Assembly: GCA_902467875.1 (NCBI GenBank)
Contig: CABQWP010000018.1
Coordinates: 1-31,847 of the forward strand
Reading direction: 5' to 3'
Origin: an uncultured Collinsella sp.
GTDB taxonomy: Bacteria; Actinomycetota; Coriobacteriia; Coriobacteriales; Coriobacteriaceae
DNA length: 31,847 nucleotides
Under the pieces are notes generated by a model, which was not told the origin of the DNA, searched no databases, and worked only from the letters and a program-made list of their open reading frames with translations. The translations under genes and the position numbers were made by a program. Positions 14,523 through 21,831 of the stretch are shown one piece after another (within the stretch, counting starts at the first letter, position 1; the number at the start of each line of letters is the position of its first letter).

Positions 14523-14629
14523 GAGTGGCCTCCTTGTTCTTATAACAACGCCACACAAAAGGTAATTAGGCTCTCAAGCCCCTCCCCTCGCGCGGCAGCA
14601 GCCTTACAGTTCAGCGTTTCCGCAGATAA

Positions 14630-14666
14630 AACCTGCCAAAATAAACCTGTCCCTTTTTGGCAGGTT
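14630..14666. repeat. REP-like palindrome overlapping the rph stop codon, GGGACAGGTT core
   Basis: AACCTGCCAAAA pairs perfectly with TTTTGGCAGGTT. The minus-strand loop contains GGGACAGGTTTA. The outer arm includes the first two bases of the rph TAA stop. The core matches the element after thrE (6985-7017), while the arms have changed on both sides together. Confidence 0.7.
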
Positions 14667-15390
14667 AGGCGAGGGCTTGGCGCTGGAGCTCGATGAGCTC
14701 GGCAATGCCCTTGTCGCCCAAATCGAGCAGGGCATTGAGGCGCTTGCGGTCGAAGGGTGCCTGCTCGCCGGTGCCCTGGAGCTCGATCATCTCACCGGTA
14801 TCGGTGGCGACAAGGTTCATGTCGACCTCGGCGTGACTGTCCTCGGAATAATCTAGGTCGAGCAGCGTATTGCCGTCGACAACGCCCATGGAGATGGCAG
14901 CCACCTGGCCGATAAGCGGGATGCGCTCGATCTTGCCCGCCTCGACCCACATGGCGAGGGCGTCGTGCAGCGCCACCCAGGCGCCGGTGATGCTCGCTGT
15001 ACGCGTGCCGCCATCGGCCTGAATCACATCGCAGTCGACGGTGACGGTGTACTCGCCGAGCGCCTTCATGTTGACGACGGTACGCAGGCTGCGGCCAATG
15101 AGGCGCTCGATCTCCATGGAGCGGCCCTTGCGGTTGGCGTGCTCGCGCTTGCAGCGCTTGCCGGTCGACGCCGGCAGCATGGCGTATTCCGCGGTCACCC
15201 AGCCGGCCTTAGCTCCCTTTCGCCAGCCCGGCACGCCCTCCTCGATAGTGGCGGCGCACAGCACGCGCGTGTCACCGAACTCGGCCAAACACGAGCCGTG
15301 AGCGTGCTTCATGACGCCACGGGTGAGCTTAACGGGGCGCAACTCGTTGGCGGCGCGACCGTTAGCGCGGTTGACCTGCATGTACTCCAT
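14665..15390 (-). CDS. rph: Ribonuclease PH
   Basis: A phosphate-dependent 3'-to-5' exoribonuclease that trims tRNA 3' ends and degrades structured RNA, acting as a hexamer. 241 residues, normal length. Shows N-terminal ANELRPVKLTRGVMKHAHGS, the basic RNA-binding stretch KRCKREHANRKGRSMEIERLI, the phosphate-site region GGTRTASITGAWVAL, and acidic catalytic residues in LLDLDYSEDSHAEVDMN. ATG at 15390 with AAAGGA 7 nt upstream. The stop codon is embedded in a REP-like palindrome. Its neighbours murI upstream and rdgB downstream match the order seen in Bacillus (racE, rph, rdgB), which supports the assignment. Confidence 0.94.
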   Translation of the reverse strand: MEYMQVNRANGRAANELRPVKLTRGVMKHAHGSCLAEFGDTRVLCAATIEEGVPGWRKGAKAGWVTAEYAMLPASTGKRCKREHANRKGRSMEIERLIGRSLRTVVNMKALGEYTVTVDCDVIQADGGTRTASITGAWVALHDALAMWVEAGKIERIPLIGQVAAISMGVVDGNTLLDLDYSEDSHAEVDMNLVATDTGEMIELQGTGEQAPFDRKRLNALLDLGDKGIAELIELQRQALA

Positions 15391-15444
15391 AGAAATATCC
15401 TTTCGGCAAAAGATGTGGCGAAGGCCTTGACGGCTGCCTTACAT

Positions 15445-16329
15445 CTATTTCAGCTCATCGATATCGATATGTTCGATGCTCTTGAGCGGCTGACCAAAGA
15501 TAAAGCTACCCGCCACCGCAAACTCGGCAATGTTATCGGCCGTCGTGGCAAAACGATGCTGCGGCTCGGCGGCGTCGCCCGCCAGCTGCTCGCGGCGCGT
15601 GAGGATATCGGTCAGCTCGCGCGTGGTCTCCTCGGCGGAACTCACGACGCGCACCCCAGGCCCCAGCGCATGCCGGATAGGTCCCACCAACAGCGGAAAA
15701 TGCGTACAGCCGAGTACCACGGTATCGATACCGTGGTCGCGCAGCGGCTCAACCGTGGCACCCACCAGCGCACGCACGGCAGGCGTATCGAAGATATCCT
15801 CGTTCTCAAGCCACTGTTCCTGCAGATGTGCACCCGAGGCGAGCTCGTGTTCGACAACCTCGACAAAGCTCGAGGCAGGACAGCCGTATACATCGACGCC
15901 GGCATCCAGGTCCTGAATGGCGCGCGTGTAGGCGCCCGAGCGAATGGTGAGGTTGGTGGCGAGCACGCCCACGCGACGCGAGCGGGTGCTGTTGATTGCC
16001 GCACGGGCACCCGGCGCGATCACGCCGATCACGGGAACGTCGAGCACCTGCTGGGCCAGACGCAAGGCCGCAGCGGTCGCCGTGTTGCAGGCGATGACCA
16101 TAATCTTGACGTCGTGCTTCGAAAGCCAACGACCCGCCTGCAACGCAAACGAGCGCACCTCATCCTCGGTACGGGTGCCGTAGGGGCAGCGCTTGGTGTC
16201 GCCAAAGTAGTAGACGGACTCGTGCGGCAGCGCCGTCGCGATGGCGCGCGCAACCGTCAGACCGCCCAAACCAGAATCGAACACGCCAATCGGGCGCGTG
16301 TCGCCTGCCGGATTCTCGATATCGGACAT
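15445..16329 (-). CDS. murI: Glutamate racemase
   Basis: Interconverts L- and D-glutamate and supplies D-Glu for peptidoglycan. 294 residues. It has the N-terminal IGVFDSGLGGLTVARA motif and the two catalytic cysteines of the two-base mechanism: C81 in ACNTATAAAL and C208 in LGCTHFPLL. The conserved YFGDTKRCPYG segment lies near residue 41. ATG at 16329; the only upstream GAGG is 2 nt away, so initiation may be weak or coupled to the HAD gene, whose stop is 51 nt upstream. Together with murE it forms a cell-wall precursor cluster. Confidence 0.94.
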   Translation of the reverse strand: MSDIENPAGDTRPIGVFDSGLGGLTVARAIATALPHESVYYFGDTKRCPYGTRTEDEVRSFALQAGRWLSKHDVKIMVIACNTATAAALRLAQQVLDVPVIGVIAPGARAAINSTRSRRVGVLATNLTIRSGAYTRAIQDLDAGVDVYGCPASSFVEVVEHELASGAHLQEQWLENEDIFDTPAVRALVGATVEPLRDHGIDTVVLGCTHFPLLVGPIRHALGPGVRVVSSAEETTRELTDILTRREQLAGDAAEPQHRFATTADNIAEFAVAGSFIFGQPLKSIEHIDIDELK

Positions 16330-16380
16330 TACCTCACCAGTCTCTCTCGAAAAGACATGTCCAAGTGCGGCGGCGGCGCG

Positions 16381-17292
16381 CTACGAACGCGCCGCGACCA
16401 GCAGCTCTGCCGTCGCCGCCCAACCGTCGACAATTTTGCCTCGCGTAACGAAAGCATTCTCGCAAGCAGCCAGGAACTCGGGCGCGCCGGCGCTCGTCAG
16501 GCCATTCTCGACCAAGCAGAACGTGCCCACGTGATCGGCCATGTAGAAGTCGGACTCGGAGTCGCCGAGCGCGAGTGTCTCCTCGCGCTCGATCCCCAGG
16601 TGCTCGCAGAAGCGCGCAATGGCGACGCCTTTGTTGAGGCCCGCGGGGTTGATATTGAATGCGCGACCGTCCTCGACGCGATCGAGCTCGAGCGTCGTCG
16701 GCTTGGACAGATGCGTCAGATGGCCGTTGCAAGCCCAGATCAGACCGCAGCCGGCCTCGTCCAGGATGGCCTGAACCTCATCGTCGGGCACATCGCCGCG
16801 CATGCCGACGGTGACCTCACGGTACTTGTAGCCGGTCGACATGTCGTTGTGATACTCGATCTTGTGCGGCCAGCGGGCGAGGATCTTCTCGCACACGCCG
16901 GTCTGCTCGATCACCTGGTGCGGCGTGAGGCCGCAAGAGGGGTCGTAGGGCATGTCGCCGGTCAGATACTCCCAATCGTTGGCTTTGAGGTCGTACATGA
17001 CCAGGCCGCCCATCTCGCCGATGTAGGAGTTGAGGCCGAGCACGCGCGCGTCCTCGTGGATCATGGTACGGTTGCGGCCCGAGGTGGGAACCACCTGAAT
17101 ACCAGCGCGAGCGAGCGCCACGACGGCCTCGACGAGTTTGGTCGAGGGGTTGCCGTCGTTGTCGCGCAGCACGCACGAGCCGGGTGCAAGCATCGTGGCA
17201 TCCAGGTCGGTAAAGACGTACTTGACCTTGGCCAAGCGCTCGCGCATCTCGCCCGAAAGCTCGGCGACGGTCGGCAGGGTATTGTGGGACAT
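16381..17292 (-). CDS. HAD-superfamily phosphatase, subclass IIB (Cof/MPGP-like)
   Basis: A soluble phosphatase of about 303 residues with unknown substrate. HAD motif I is FTDLDATML near residue 27, with Ala in place of the usual Gly after the second Asp. Motif II is VVPTSGRNRTM. Motifs III and IV are LNKGVAIARFCEHLGIEREE followed by ALGDSESDFYMA. A type IIB cap with GEMGGLVMYD and YREVTVGMRGD lies between motifs II and III. The layout is like mannosyl-3-phosphoglycerate and sugar phosphatases of the Cof family. I chose the ATG at 17292 (MSHNTLPTVAELSGEM) because GGAG lies 6 nt upstream; an ATG at 17334 would add 14 residues. It lies between murE and murI; a cell-wall role is possible but unsupported. 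Confidence 0.8.
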   Translation of the reverse strand: MSHNTLPTVAELSGEMRERLAKVKYVFTDLDATMLAPGSCVLRDNDGNPSTKLVEAVVALARAGIQVVPTSGRNRTMIHEDARVLGLNSYIGEMGGLVMYDLKANDWEYLTGDMPYDPSCGLTPHQVIEQTGVCEKILARWPHKIEYHNDMSTGYKYREVTVGMRGDVPDDEVQAILDEAGCGLIWACNGHLTHLSKPTTLELDRVEDGRAFNINPAGLNKGVAIARFCEHLGIEREETLALGDSESDFYMADHVGTFCLVENGLTSAGAPEFLAACENAFVTRGKIVDGWAATAELLVAARS

Positions 17293-17399
17293 GGTTACTC
17301 CGTTTACGTAGAAGGGTTTGGACTTGGACGGCATGTTTTGATTGAGGGAACACGCTTATGGCGACAGCGCACTCAGGGCGCCGCCGCCATCATGGTTCA

Positions 17400-18962
17400 T
17401 TAGTCAAACTGGGCAACATCGATCAGGCGATTGGCCAGCGAAAGGTCGCTCTCGATGGGCACGAACTCGTCGCCCACGTGCATGAGCTCCTCGTCACCCT
17501 TTGCCAGCAGCAAGACAATGGTGGGAGCATCGGGGTTGACGTACTCCTCGCGCGCCGCCTTGAACGCCGCATGCACAGCGGCTTCGCGATCGAGGATGAT
17601 CTTGTTCGGCGTATCGTCGGGAACATGTTCGGCAAGCTCGCGACAGACCTTCATCGGGTCCTCGTGAGCCGGGTCCTCATTGGCAAAGATCATCAGGTCG
17701 GAATACGGTGCGGCCTCGCGCGGAAGCTGCTCGCGGCGCTCCTGCGCCTTGCCGCCGGCAGCGCCAAACACCGCAATGACCGGACTAGCGGGAAACGCGC
17801 GCTTGACCGACGAGAAAAGCGAGCGGAACGAAAGCTGGTTGTGCGCGTAGTCGACGACACAAATCACGCGGCCGTCCTTCGACTCCACGACCTCCATACG
17901 GCCCGGCACACGCAGTTTTGAGAGGCCCTTCTTGATAGCCTCGATACCGATGCCGATCTCGCGCGCAGCGGCGATAGCGACCAGCGCGTTCTCCACGTTA
18001 AAGTCGCCCGCGATACCCAGCAGGACCTTCTCCCCCGCCTCGGACTCGTCGGCGCTCATGCCGTGCAAGTTGAACTCGATGTTAAAGCCGAGCATGCGGA
18101 CATCGCTCGCCCACAGGCTTGCCTCGGGATGCTCGACGCCAACGGTCACCAAGCGCTCGGCCGTCGACGCTGCCTCTAGCACACGGTCAACCTCTTCGGT
18201 GCCTAGATTCACCACGGCGGTCTTTGCCTGGTCAAAGATCCTGAGTTTGCTCTCAAAATAATCCTCAAACGTGGGGTGCTCGATCGGCGAGATGTGGTCG
18301 CGGCCGATGTTGAGGAAGCACGCCACGTCAAACGGCAGATTCTCGACGCGTTGGTACTTGAGCGCCTGGCTCGAGACCTCCATGACCATGGACTGGCGAC
18401 CGGACGTGCGGCAGTTGGCGATATGGCGCCAGACCTCGGGGGCCTCGGGCGTAGTATTGGTGCTCTCATAGCACTCGATGCCATCGTCGGTACTCACCGA
18501 GCCGATCATGCCGCAGGACTCGCCCGCTGCTTTGATGATGGACTGGAGCATAAAAGCGGCCGTGGTCTTTCCCTTGGTACCGGTGATGCCCACGATCTTA
18601 ACGTCGTGGTCGGGGCGGTTGTAGACCTCCGGCGGCAGCAGGGCCATGGCCGTGCGCACGCTATCAACAACCAGCATCGCAGCACCGCTCTCCTGCGCCA
18701 GCGGCTCCAGAGACTCGACCAGCGACTCCTCGCACACAAATGCGACGGCGCCCGCATCGAGCGCCATGCTCAAAAACGCGGGCTTAAAGGCAGCACCTTT
18801 GCAGAAGAACACGTCACCTGCCGAGACCGCGCGCGAATCAAACGAGCAGCCGGTCACGGCACGCTCGTCAACCTGCTCTGATGCGCGCAGCTCGCCGCAC
18901 ACATCGAGAAGCTTGGCAAGCGTATCGACCGTGGTCACGGTCGCGGAATCCGAATGGTGCAT
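17400..18962 (-). CDS. murE: UDP-N-acetylmuramyl-tripeptide synthetase (MurE), probably lysine/ornithine-type
   Basis: Adds the third amino acid of the peptidoglycan stem peptide to UDP-MurNAc-L-Ala-D-Glu. 520 residues with three Mur-ligase domains: N-terminal UDP-binding (DSRAVSAGDVFFCKG), central ATPase with GTKGKTT at 128-134 and NTTPEAPEVWR, and C-terminal with LRVPGRMEVVE. The specificity loop reads NEDPAHEDP at 428-436, where diaminopimelate enzymes have DNPR; it resembles the DNPANDDP of the lysine-adding enzyme of Staphylococcus. A lysine or ornithine wall is therefore more likely than diaminopimelate (inference). ATG at 18962 with AAGGTG 5 nt upstream. It is followed by the HAD gene after 107 nt, and asnB lies upstream behind a terminator. 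Confidence 0.92.
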   Translation of the reverse strand: MHHSDSATVTTVDTLAKLLDVCGELRASEQVDERAVTGCSFDSRAVSAGDVFFCKGAAFKPAFLSMALDAGAVAFVCEESLVESLEPLAQESGAAMLVVDSVRTAMALLPPEVYNRPDHDVKIVGITGTKGKTTAAFMLQSIIKAAGESCGMIGSVSTDDGIECYESTNTTPEAPEVWRHIANCRTSGRQSMVMEVSSQALKYQRVENLPFDVACFLNIGRDHISPIEHPTFEDYFESKLRIFDQAKTAVVNLGTEEVDRVLEAASTAERLVTVGVEHPEASLWASDVRMLGFNIEFNLHGMSADESEAGEKVLLGIAGDFNVENALVAIAAAREIGIGIEAIKKGLSKLRVPGRMEVVESKDGRVICVVDYAHNQLSFRSLFSSVKRAFPASPVIAVFGAAGGKAQERREQLPREAAPYSDLMIFANEDPAHEDPMKVCRELAEHVPDDTPNKIILDREAAVHAAFKAAREEYVNPDAPTIVLLLAKGDEELMHVGDEFVPIESDLSLANRLIDVAQFD

Positions 18963-19023
18963 CTTTCACCTTTCTCAGCCATTTGGCAGGGACGGTTTTA
19001 TAGTAACTGAAACGCACCCACGC

Positions 19024-19048
19024 AAAAACGGCTCCCGGAGGAGCCGTT
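19024..19048 (-). terminator. Terminator downstream of asnB
   Basis: On the minus strand AACGGCTCC pairs perfectly with GGAGCCGTT around a 4-nt loop, followed by a T-run and GCGTGG. It lies 26 nt after the asnB stop. Confidence 0.9.
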
Positions 19049-19074
19049 ACGCGCAGGCGTTCGTTCAGCCGAGG

Positions 19075-20955
19075 CTAGGCAGCCTGAACAGCGGGCTGGT
19101 CCTCGTCGATAAAGAAGCGCTTGTACCACACCAAGAACACGAGCGGCGTATAGATCTTGCGCTGGAAATCGCCCTTGCCCGCAAAGTGCAGATCGAGCAG
19201 GTGCATGAGTTCGTCGGTATCGAAGAACTCGCTTGCCCACGGCGCGGTGAAGTACTCCTTGACATAGTCGTACCACTTTTGCTCGCGCAGCCAGTAGACA
19301 ATCGGCACCGGGAAGCCCACCTTGGGACGGGTGGCCCACTCATCGGGCAGCGACTTGTTGGCAGCGTGGCGGAGTACCTGTTTGTTGCCGTTCTCGTTGA
19401 TGCGGTAGCGGTCGGGAATGTGCTCGGCGAACTCCATGACTTTGCGGTCCAGGAAGGGCACGCGCAGCTCCAGTGAGTGTGCCATGCACATCTTGTCGGC
19501 CTTGAGCAGAATGTCGCCCGGGAGCCACATGTTCATGTCCAGGTACTGCTTCTTGACCAGCTCGGGCTGACCCTTCACGCGCGCATAGATGGGAGCGGCA
19601 AGCTCGAAGGCGCCATCGCCGGTGTTGTACTCGGGCTTGAGCACGCCGTCGACCTCGCGCTCCGGCCATACCAGAGCCTGTCCCAGGAACGTCTTCTCGG
19701 GGATCTCGGCACCCTTGACCAGGAAGTTATGTCCCTTGAAGTACGGCATATGCAGCGCCAGGTTACCGAGCGCGCGACGGATGGGCAGCGGCACCATCTT
19801 TTTGTACTTGCGGACCGGGACCGTGTCCTCGTAGTAGGCGTAGCCGCCAAAGAGCTCGTCGGCGCCTTCGCCCGAAAGCACGACGGTGACGTCCTTGCGG
19901 GCCATCTCGGCCAAGAACCACAGCGGCACGGAAGACAGGTTGGACTGCGGCTCGTCCATGTGATACTGGATATCCTCAAGCGCACCGAAGAACTCGTCGG
20001 CGGTAATCATCTTGCGGACGTTCTCGACGCCGAGCTTATCGGAAAGCTCCTTGGCGTAGTTGGTCTCGTTGAAGTTCTTGTAGTCAAAGCCCACCGAGAA
20101 GGTCTTGTCGGGCATGAGGCAAGCGGCGATGTAGCTGGAGTCGACGCCACCGGAGAGGAACGACGCGACCTTGACGTCGGCGATGCGATGGGCCTCGACG
20201 CTCTCGTGCACGACCTCGTCCAGCTCATCGACATACTCTTCGAACGGCTTCTCGACGGCAGAGTAATCGCAATCCCAGTAGCGCTCGATGTTCATCTTGC
20301 CGGTCGGGATATCGACGGTAAAGTAGTGCGCCGGCGGCAGCTTGTAGACACCCTCGAAGAAGGTCTCCTCGGTTGCCGAATACTGCAGCGTCATGTACGG
20401 ACGCAAGGCCTTTTTGTTGACCGCCTTGTGGAAGTGCGGGTAGTCCAGGAAGCTCTTGATCTCGGAGCCAAAGAGCACGCCCGGAGCGCCGTCGCCCGCA
20501 TCGGCCATGGGATAGTAGTAGAGCGGCTTGATGCCAAAGATGTCGCGGGCGCCAAAAAGCTTGTTCTTCTTTTTGTCCCAGATGACGAAGGCGTACATAC
20601 CGCGCAGGCGATCGAGGACGGCCTCGCCCCACTCCTCGTAGCCGTGCAGGAGGCTCTCGGTGTCGGCGCCGCAATGGAACTTGTAGCCCTTGGCTTCGAG
20701 CTCGGAACGGAGTTCTTGGAAGTTGTAGATCTCACCGTTGAAGACAATGACGACGCTGCCGTCCTCATTGGCCATGGGCTGAGCGCCGGCCTCGGTCAGG
20801 TCGAGGATCGACAAGCGGCGGAAGCCGAGGGCAACGCGGCCGTCGATAAACTGACCGCCCATGTCGGGACCGCGATGGACGATGCGGTCCATCATCTTGG
20901 TGAGCACCTCGGATTGGTTATCCGTCCCACCGACAAAACCGACAAAACCGCACAT
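19075..20955 (-). CDS. asnB: Asparagine synthase (glutamine-hydrolysing)
   Basis: Makes asparagine from aspartate, ATP and glutamine. 626 residues, normal length. The N-terminal Ntn glutaminase domain begins with the nucleophile C2 (MCGFVGFVGG) and has RRLSILDL and FNGEIYN. The C-terminal synthetase has the PP-loop SGGVDSS at 268-274 and LSGEGADELFGGY. C2 is intact, so glutamine can be the nitrogen donor. ATG at 20955 with AGGGG about 7 nt upstream. Monocistronic: terminator at 19024-19048, and a TATACT on the minus strand near 21007-21012 is a possible -10 without a clear -35. No T-box leader was found. Confidence 0.94.
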   Translation of the reverse strand: MCGFVGFVGGTDNQSEVLTKMMDRIVHRGPDMGGQFIDGRVALGFRRLSILDLTEAGAQPMANEDGSVVIVFNGEIYNFQELRSELEAKGYKFHCGADTESLLHGYEEWGEAVLDRLRGMYAFVIWDKKKNKLFGARDIFGIKPLYYYPMADAGDGAPGVLFGSEIKSFLDYPHFHKAVNKKALRPYMTLQYSATEETFFEGVYKLPPAHYFTVDIPTGKMNIERYWDCDYSAVEKPFEEYVDELDEVVHESVEAHRIADVKVASFLSGGVDSSYIAACLMPDKTFSVGFDYKNFNETNYAKELSDKLGVENVRKMITADEFFGALEDIQYHMDEPQSNLSSVPLWFLAEMARKDVTVVLSGEGADELFGGYAYYEDTVPVRKYKKMVPLPIRRALGNLALHMPYFKGHNFLVKGAEIPEKTFLGQALVWPEREVDGVLKPEYNTGDGAFELAAPIYARVKGQPELVKKQYLDMNMWLPGDILLKADKMCMAHSLELRVPFLDRKVMEFAEHIPDRYRINENGNKQVLRHAANKSLPDEWATRPKVGFPVPIVYWLREQKWYDYVKEYFTAPWASEFFDTDELMHLLDLHFAGKGDFQRKIYTPLVFLVWYKRFFIDEDQPAVQAA

Positions 20956-21123
20956 ATACTATCCCCTCTGCTGTTGCTGGGCATCAAATCGAATCAGTAG
21001 CTTTTGAGTATACCCGAGGGCGTAAAGAGGGGCGGAATGTTCAGGCAATCTCAACTGAATCAGCTCCGCTGTGACACGCGCGAGTTACCTTTAATGGATA
21101 TGAGGTGAATGAGGCGATTGTTT

Positions 21124-21132
21124 TGCTATACT
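21124..21132 (+). promoter_or_regulatory. Extended -10 promoter of tRNA-Val
   Basis: The plus strand reads TGCTATACT, a good extended -10 ending 10 nt before the mature tRNA 5' end. No consensus -35 was seen. Confidence 0.55.
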
Positions 21133-21142
21133 CTCTCCGCAC

Positions 21143-21218
21143 GGGCGATTGGCGCAACGGTTAGCGCAGGTGCTTTACACGCACAAGGCTGGGGGTTCGA
21201 ATCCCTCATCGCCCACCA
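21143..21218 (+). tRNA. tRNA-Val, anticodon TAC
   Basis: A 76-nt cloverleaf with encoded CCA. The acceptor stem is GGGCGAT with ATCGCCC, D-stem GCGC/GCGC, anticodon loop TTTACAC (anticodon UAC), and T-arm GGGGGTTCGAATCCCTC. The top pair of the anticodon stem appears to be a G-A mismatch. It is the only plus-strand gene recognised in the window. Confidence 0.95.
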
Positions 21219-21286
21219 CTGATTTGATAGGCTCCCAGCAATGGGAGCCTTTCTTTTTTGGGCCCAGTGCATGGGATTCGAACCCG
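21201..21286 (+). repeat. First copy of an 86-bp unit: tRNA-Val 3' end, terminator and trailing sequence
   Basis: The unit starts with ATCCCTCATCGCCCACCACTGA inside the tRNA T-arm and ends with CATGGGATTCGAACCCG. A second, diverged copy lies at 21388-21474. The hairpin region differs between copies but stays self-complementary in both. Confidence 0.75.
21230..21259 (+). terminator. Terminator of tRNA-Val
   Basis: GGCTCCCA pairs with TGGGAGCC around GCAA, followed by TTTCTTTTTT. It lies 12 nt after the tRNA. Confidence 0.92.
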
Positions 21287-21387
21287 ACAGGGTGCGGAGC
21301 TGAGGAAACGCGCAAGCGTTTTCCAGCGCAGCACGCGAGGAGCGGAGCGACGAAGCGGGGCGCGGGCGGCGCCAGCCGCACGCGGAC

Positions 21388-21474
21388 ATCCCTCATCGCC
21401 CACCACTGAATTGTTAGGCCTCCGGCGATGGAGGCCTTTCCTTTTTCAGGCCCAGCGCATGGGATTCGAACCCG
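21388..21474 (+). repeat. Second copy of the tRNA-Val 3'-end/terminator unit
   Basis: Offset about 187 bp from the first copy. The first 22 bases, including ATCGCCCACCA of the tRNA 3' end, are identical, as is the terminal CATGGGATTCGAACCCG. About 100 bp of GC-rich sequence without a gene (21287-21387) separates the copies. No 5' half of a second tRNA is present, so this is a tRNA fragment, not a gene. It could be the scar of a tandem tRNA duplication or an attachment-site duplication; no integrase is nearby. Confidence 0.75.
21417..21446 (+). terminator. Duplicated terminator in the second tRNA-Val unit
   Basis: GGCCTCC pairs with GGAGGCC, followed by TTTCCTTTTT. Several stem bases differ from the first terminator, with matching changes on the other strand, so pairing is preserved. 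Confidence 0.8.
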
Positions 21475-21498
21475 CCAGCACGTCTGTCACAAAGGCCG

Positions 21499-21715
21499 TG
21501 GTCAAAAAATGGCAAAAATGAGTACTGCTACTTTGTTTGCAACATATAAATAGACAGTATTTGCTTAAGTTACGCAACATATGTCCATTATAAGGGCTAA
21601 CAGTTGAATCAAAATCGTGCTTTCATCGCCATTTCGACTTGCTATCTGGCCTTATTAGTCCAAAATTGCTGCTACCAAATCGGTAACAGTACTCATATTT
21701 GATGTTTTTTGACCA
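21499..21715. mobile_element. 217-bp MITE-like element with imperfect terminal inverted repeats
   Basis: The left end TGGTCAAAAAATGGC... and the right end ...GATGTTTTTTGACCA are inverted. They match again further in at ATGAGTACTG against CAGTACTCAT, and loosely at GCTAC against GTAAC, so the arms are about 35 nt with mismatches. The interior is AT-rich relative to its surroundings and has no reading frame; GCAACATAT occurs twice. No target-site duplication is obvious. Copies elsewhere in the genome are needed to prove mobility. Confidence 0.55.
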
Positions 21716-21831
21716 GCAGGTCTCCCTGCCTTAGCGAATCTAAGGCAAAACGGGCTCCAGACCGCTGAATCATGCCACATAGGACACGCCCGCAGTCCGG
21801 AACCCGGTCCAAATTGAGGTATTGCGCTGCG
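21716..21831. other. Non-coding spacer after argD
   Basis: No gene seen. It contains a small hairpin, CCTTAG with CTAAGG around 21729-21745, and GC-rich sequence just past the argD stop. No convincing terminator for the arg operon was found. Confidence 0.4.

Noticed and set aside
14965..17403. 812-codon plus-strand frame opposite rph, murI and the HAD gene
   Set aside because: It crosses three well-supported minus-strand genes and their spacers and has no family features.
19477..21000. 507-codon plus-strand frame opposite asnB
   Set aside because: Antisense shadow with a Leu/Val/Asp/His-rich composition and no motif.
20956..21060. T-box or other amino-acid riboswitch before asnB
   Set aside because: No specifier loop, AGGGTGGNACCGCG-like motif or terminator/antiterminator pair was found.
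21201..21474. Second complete tRNA-Val gene
   Set aside because: Only the 3' end is repeated; no acceptor 5' strand, D-arm or anticodon arm is present before the second copy.
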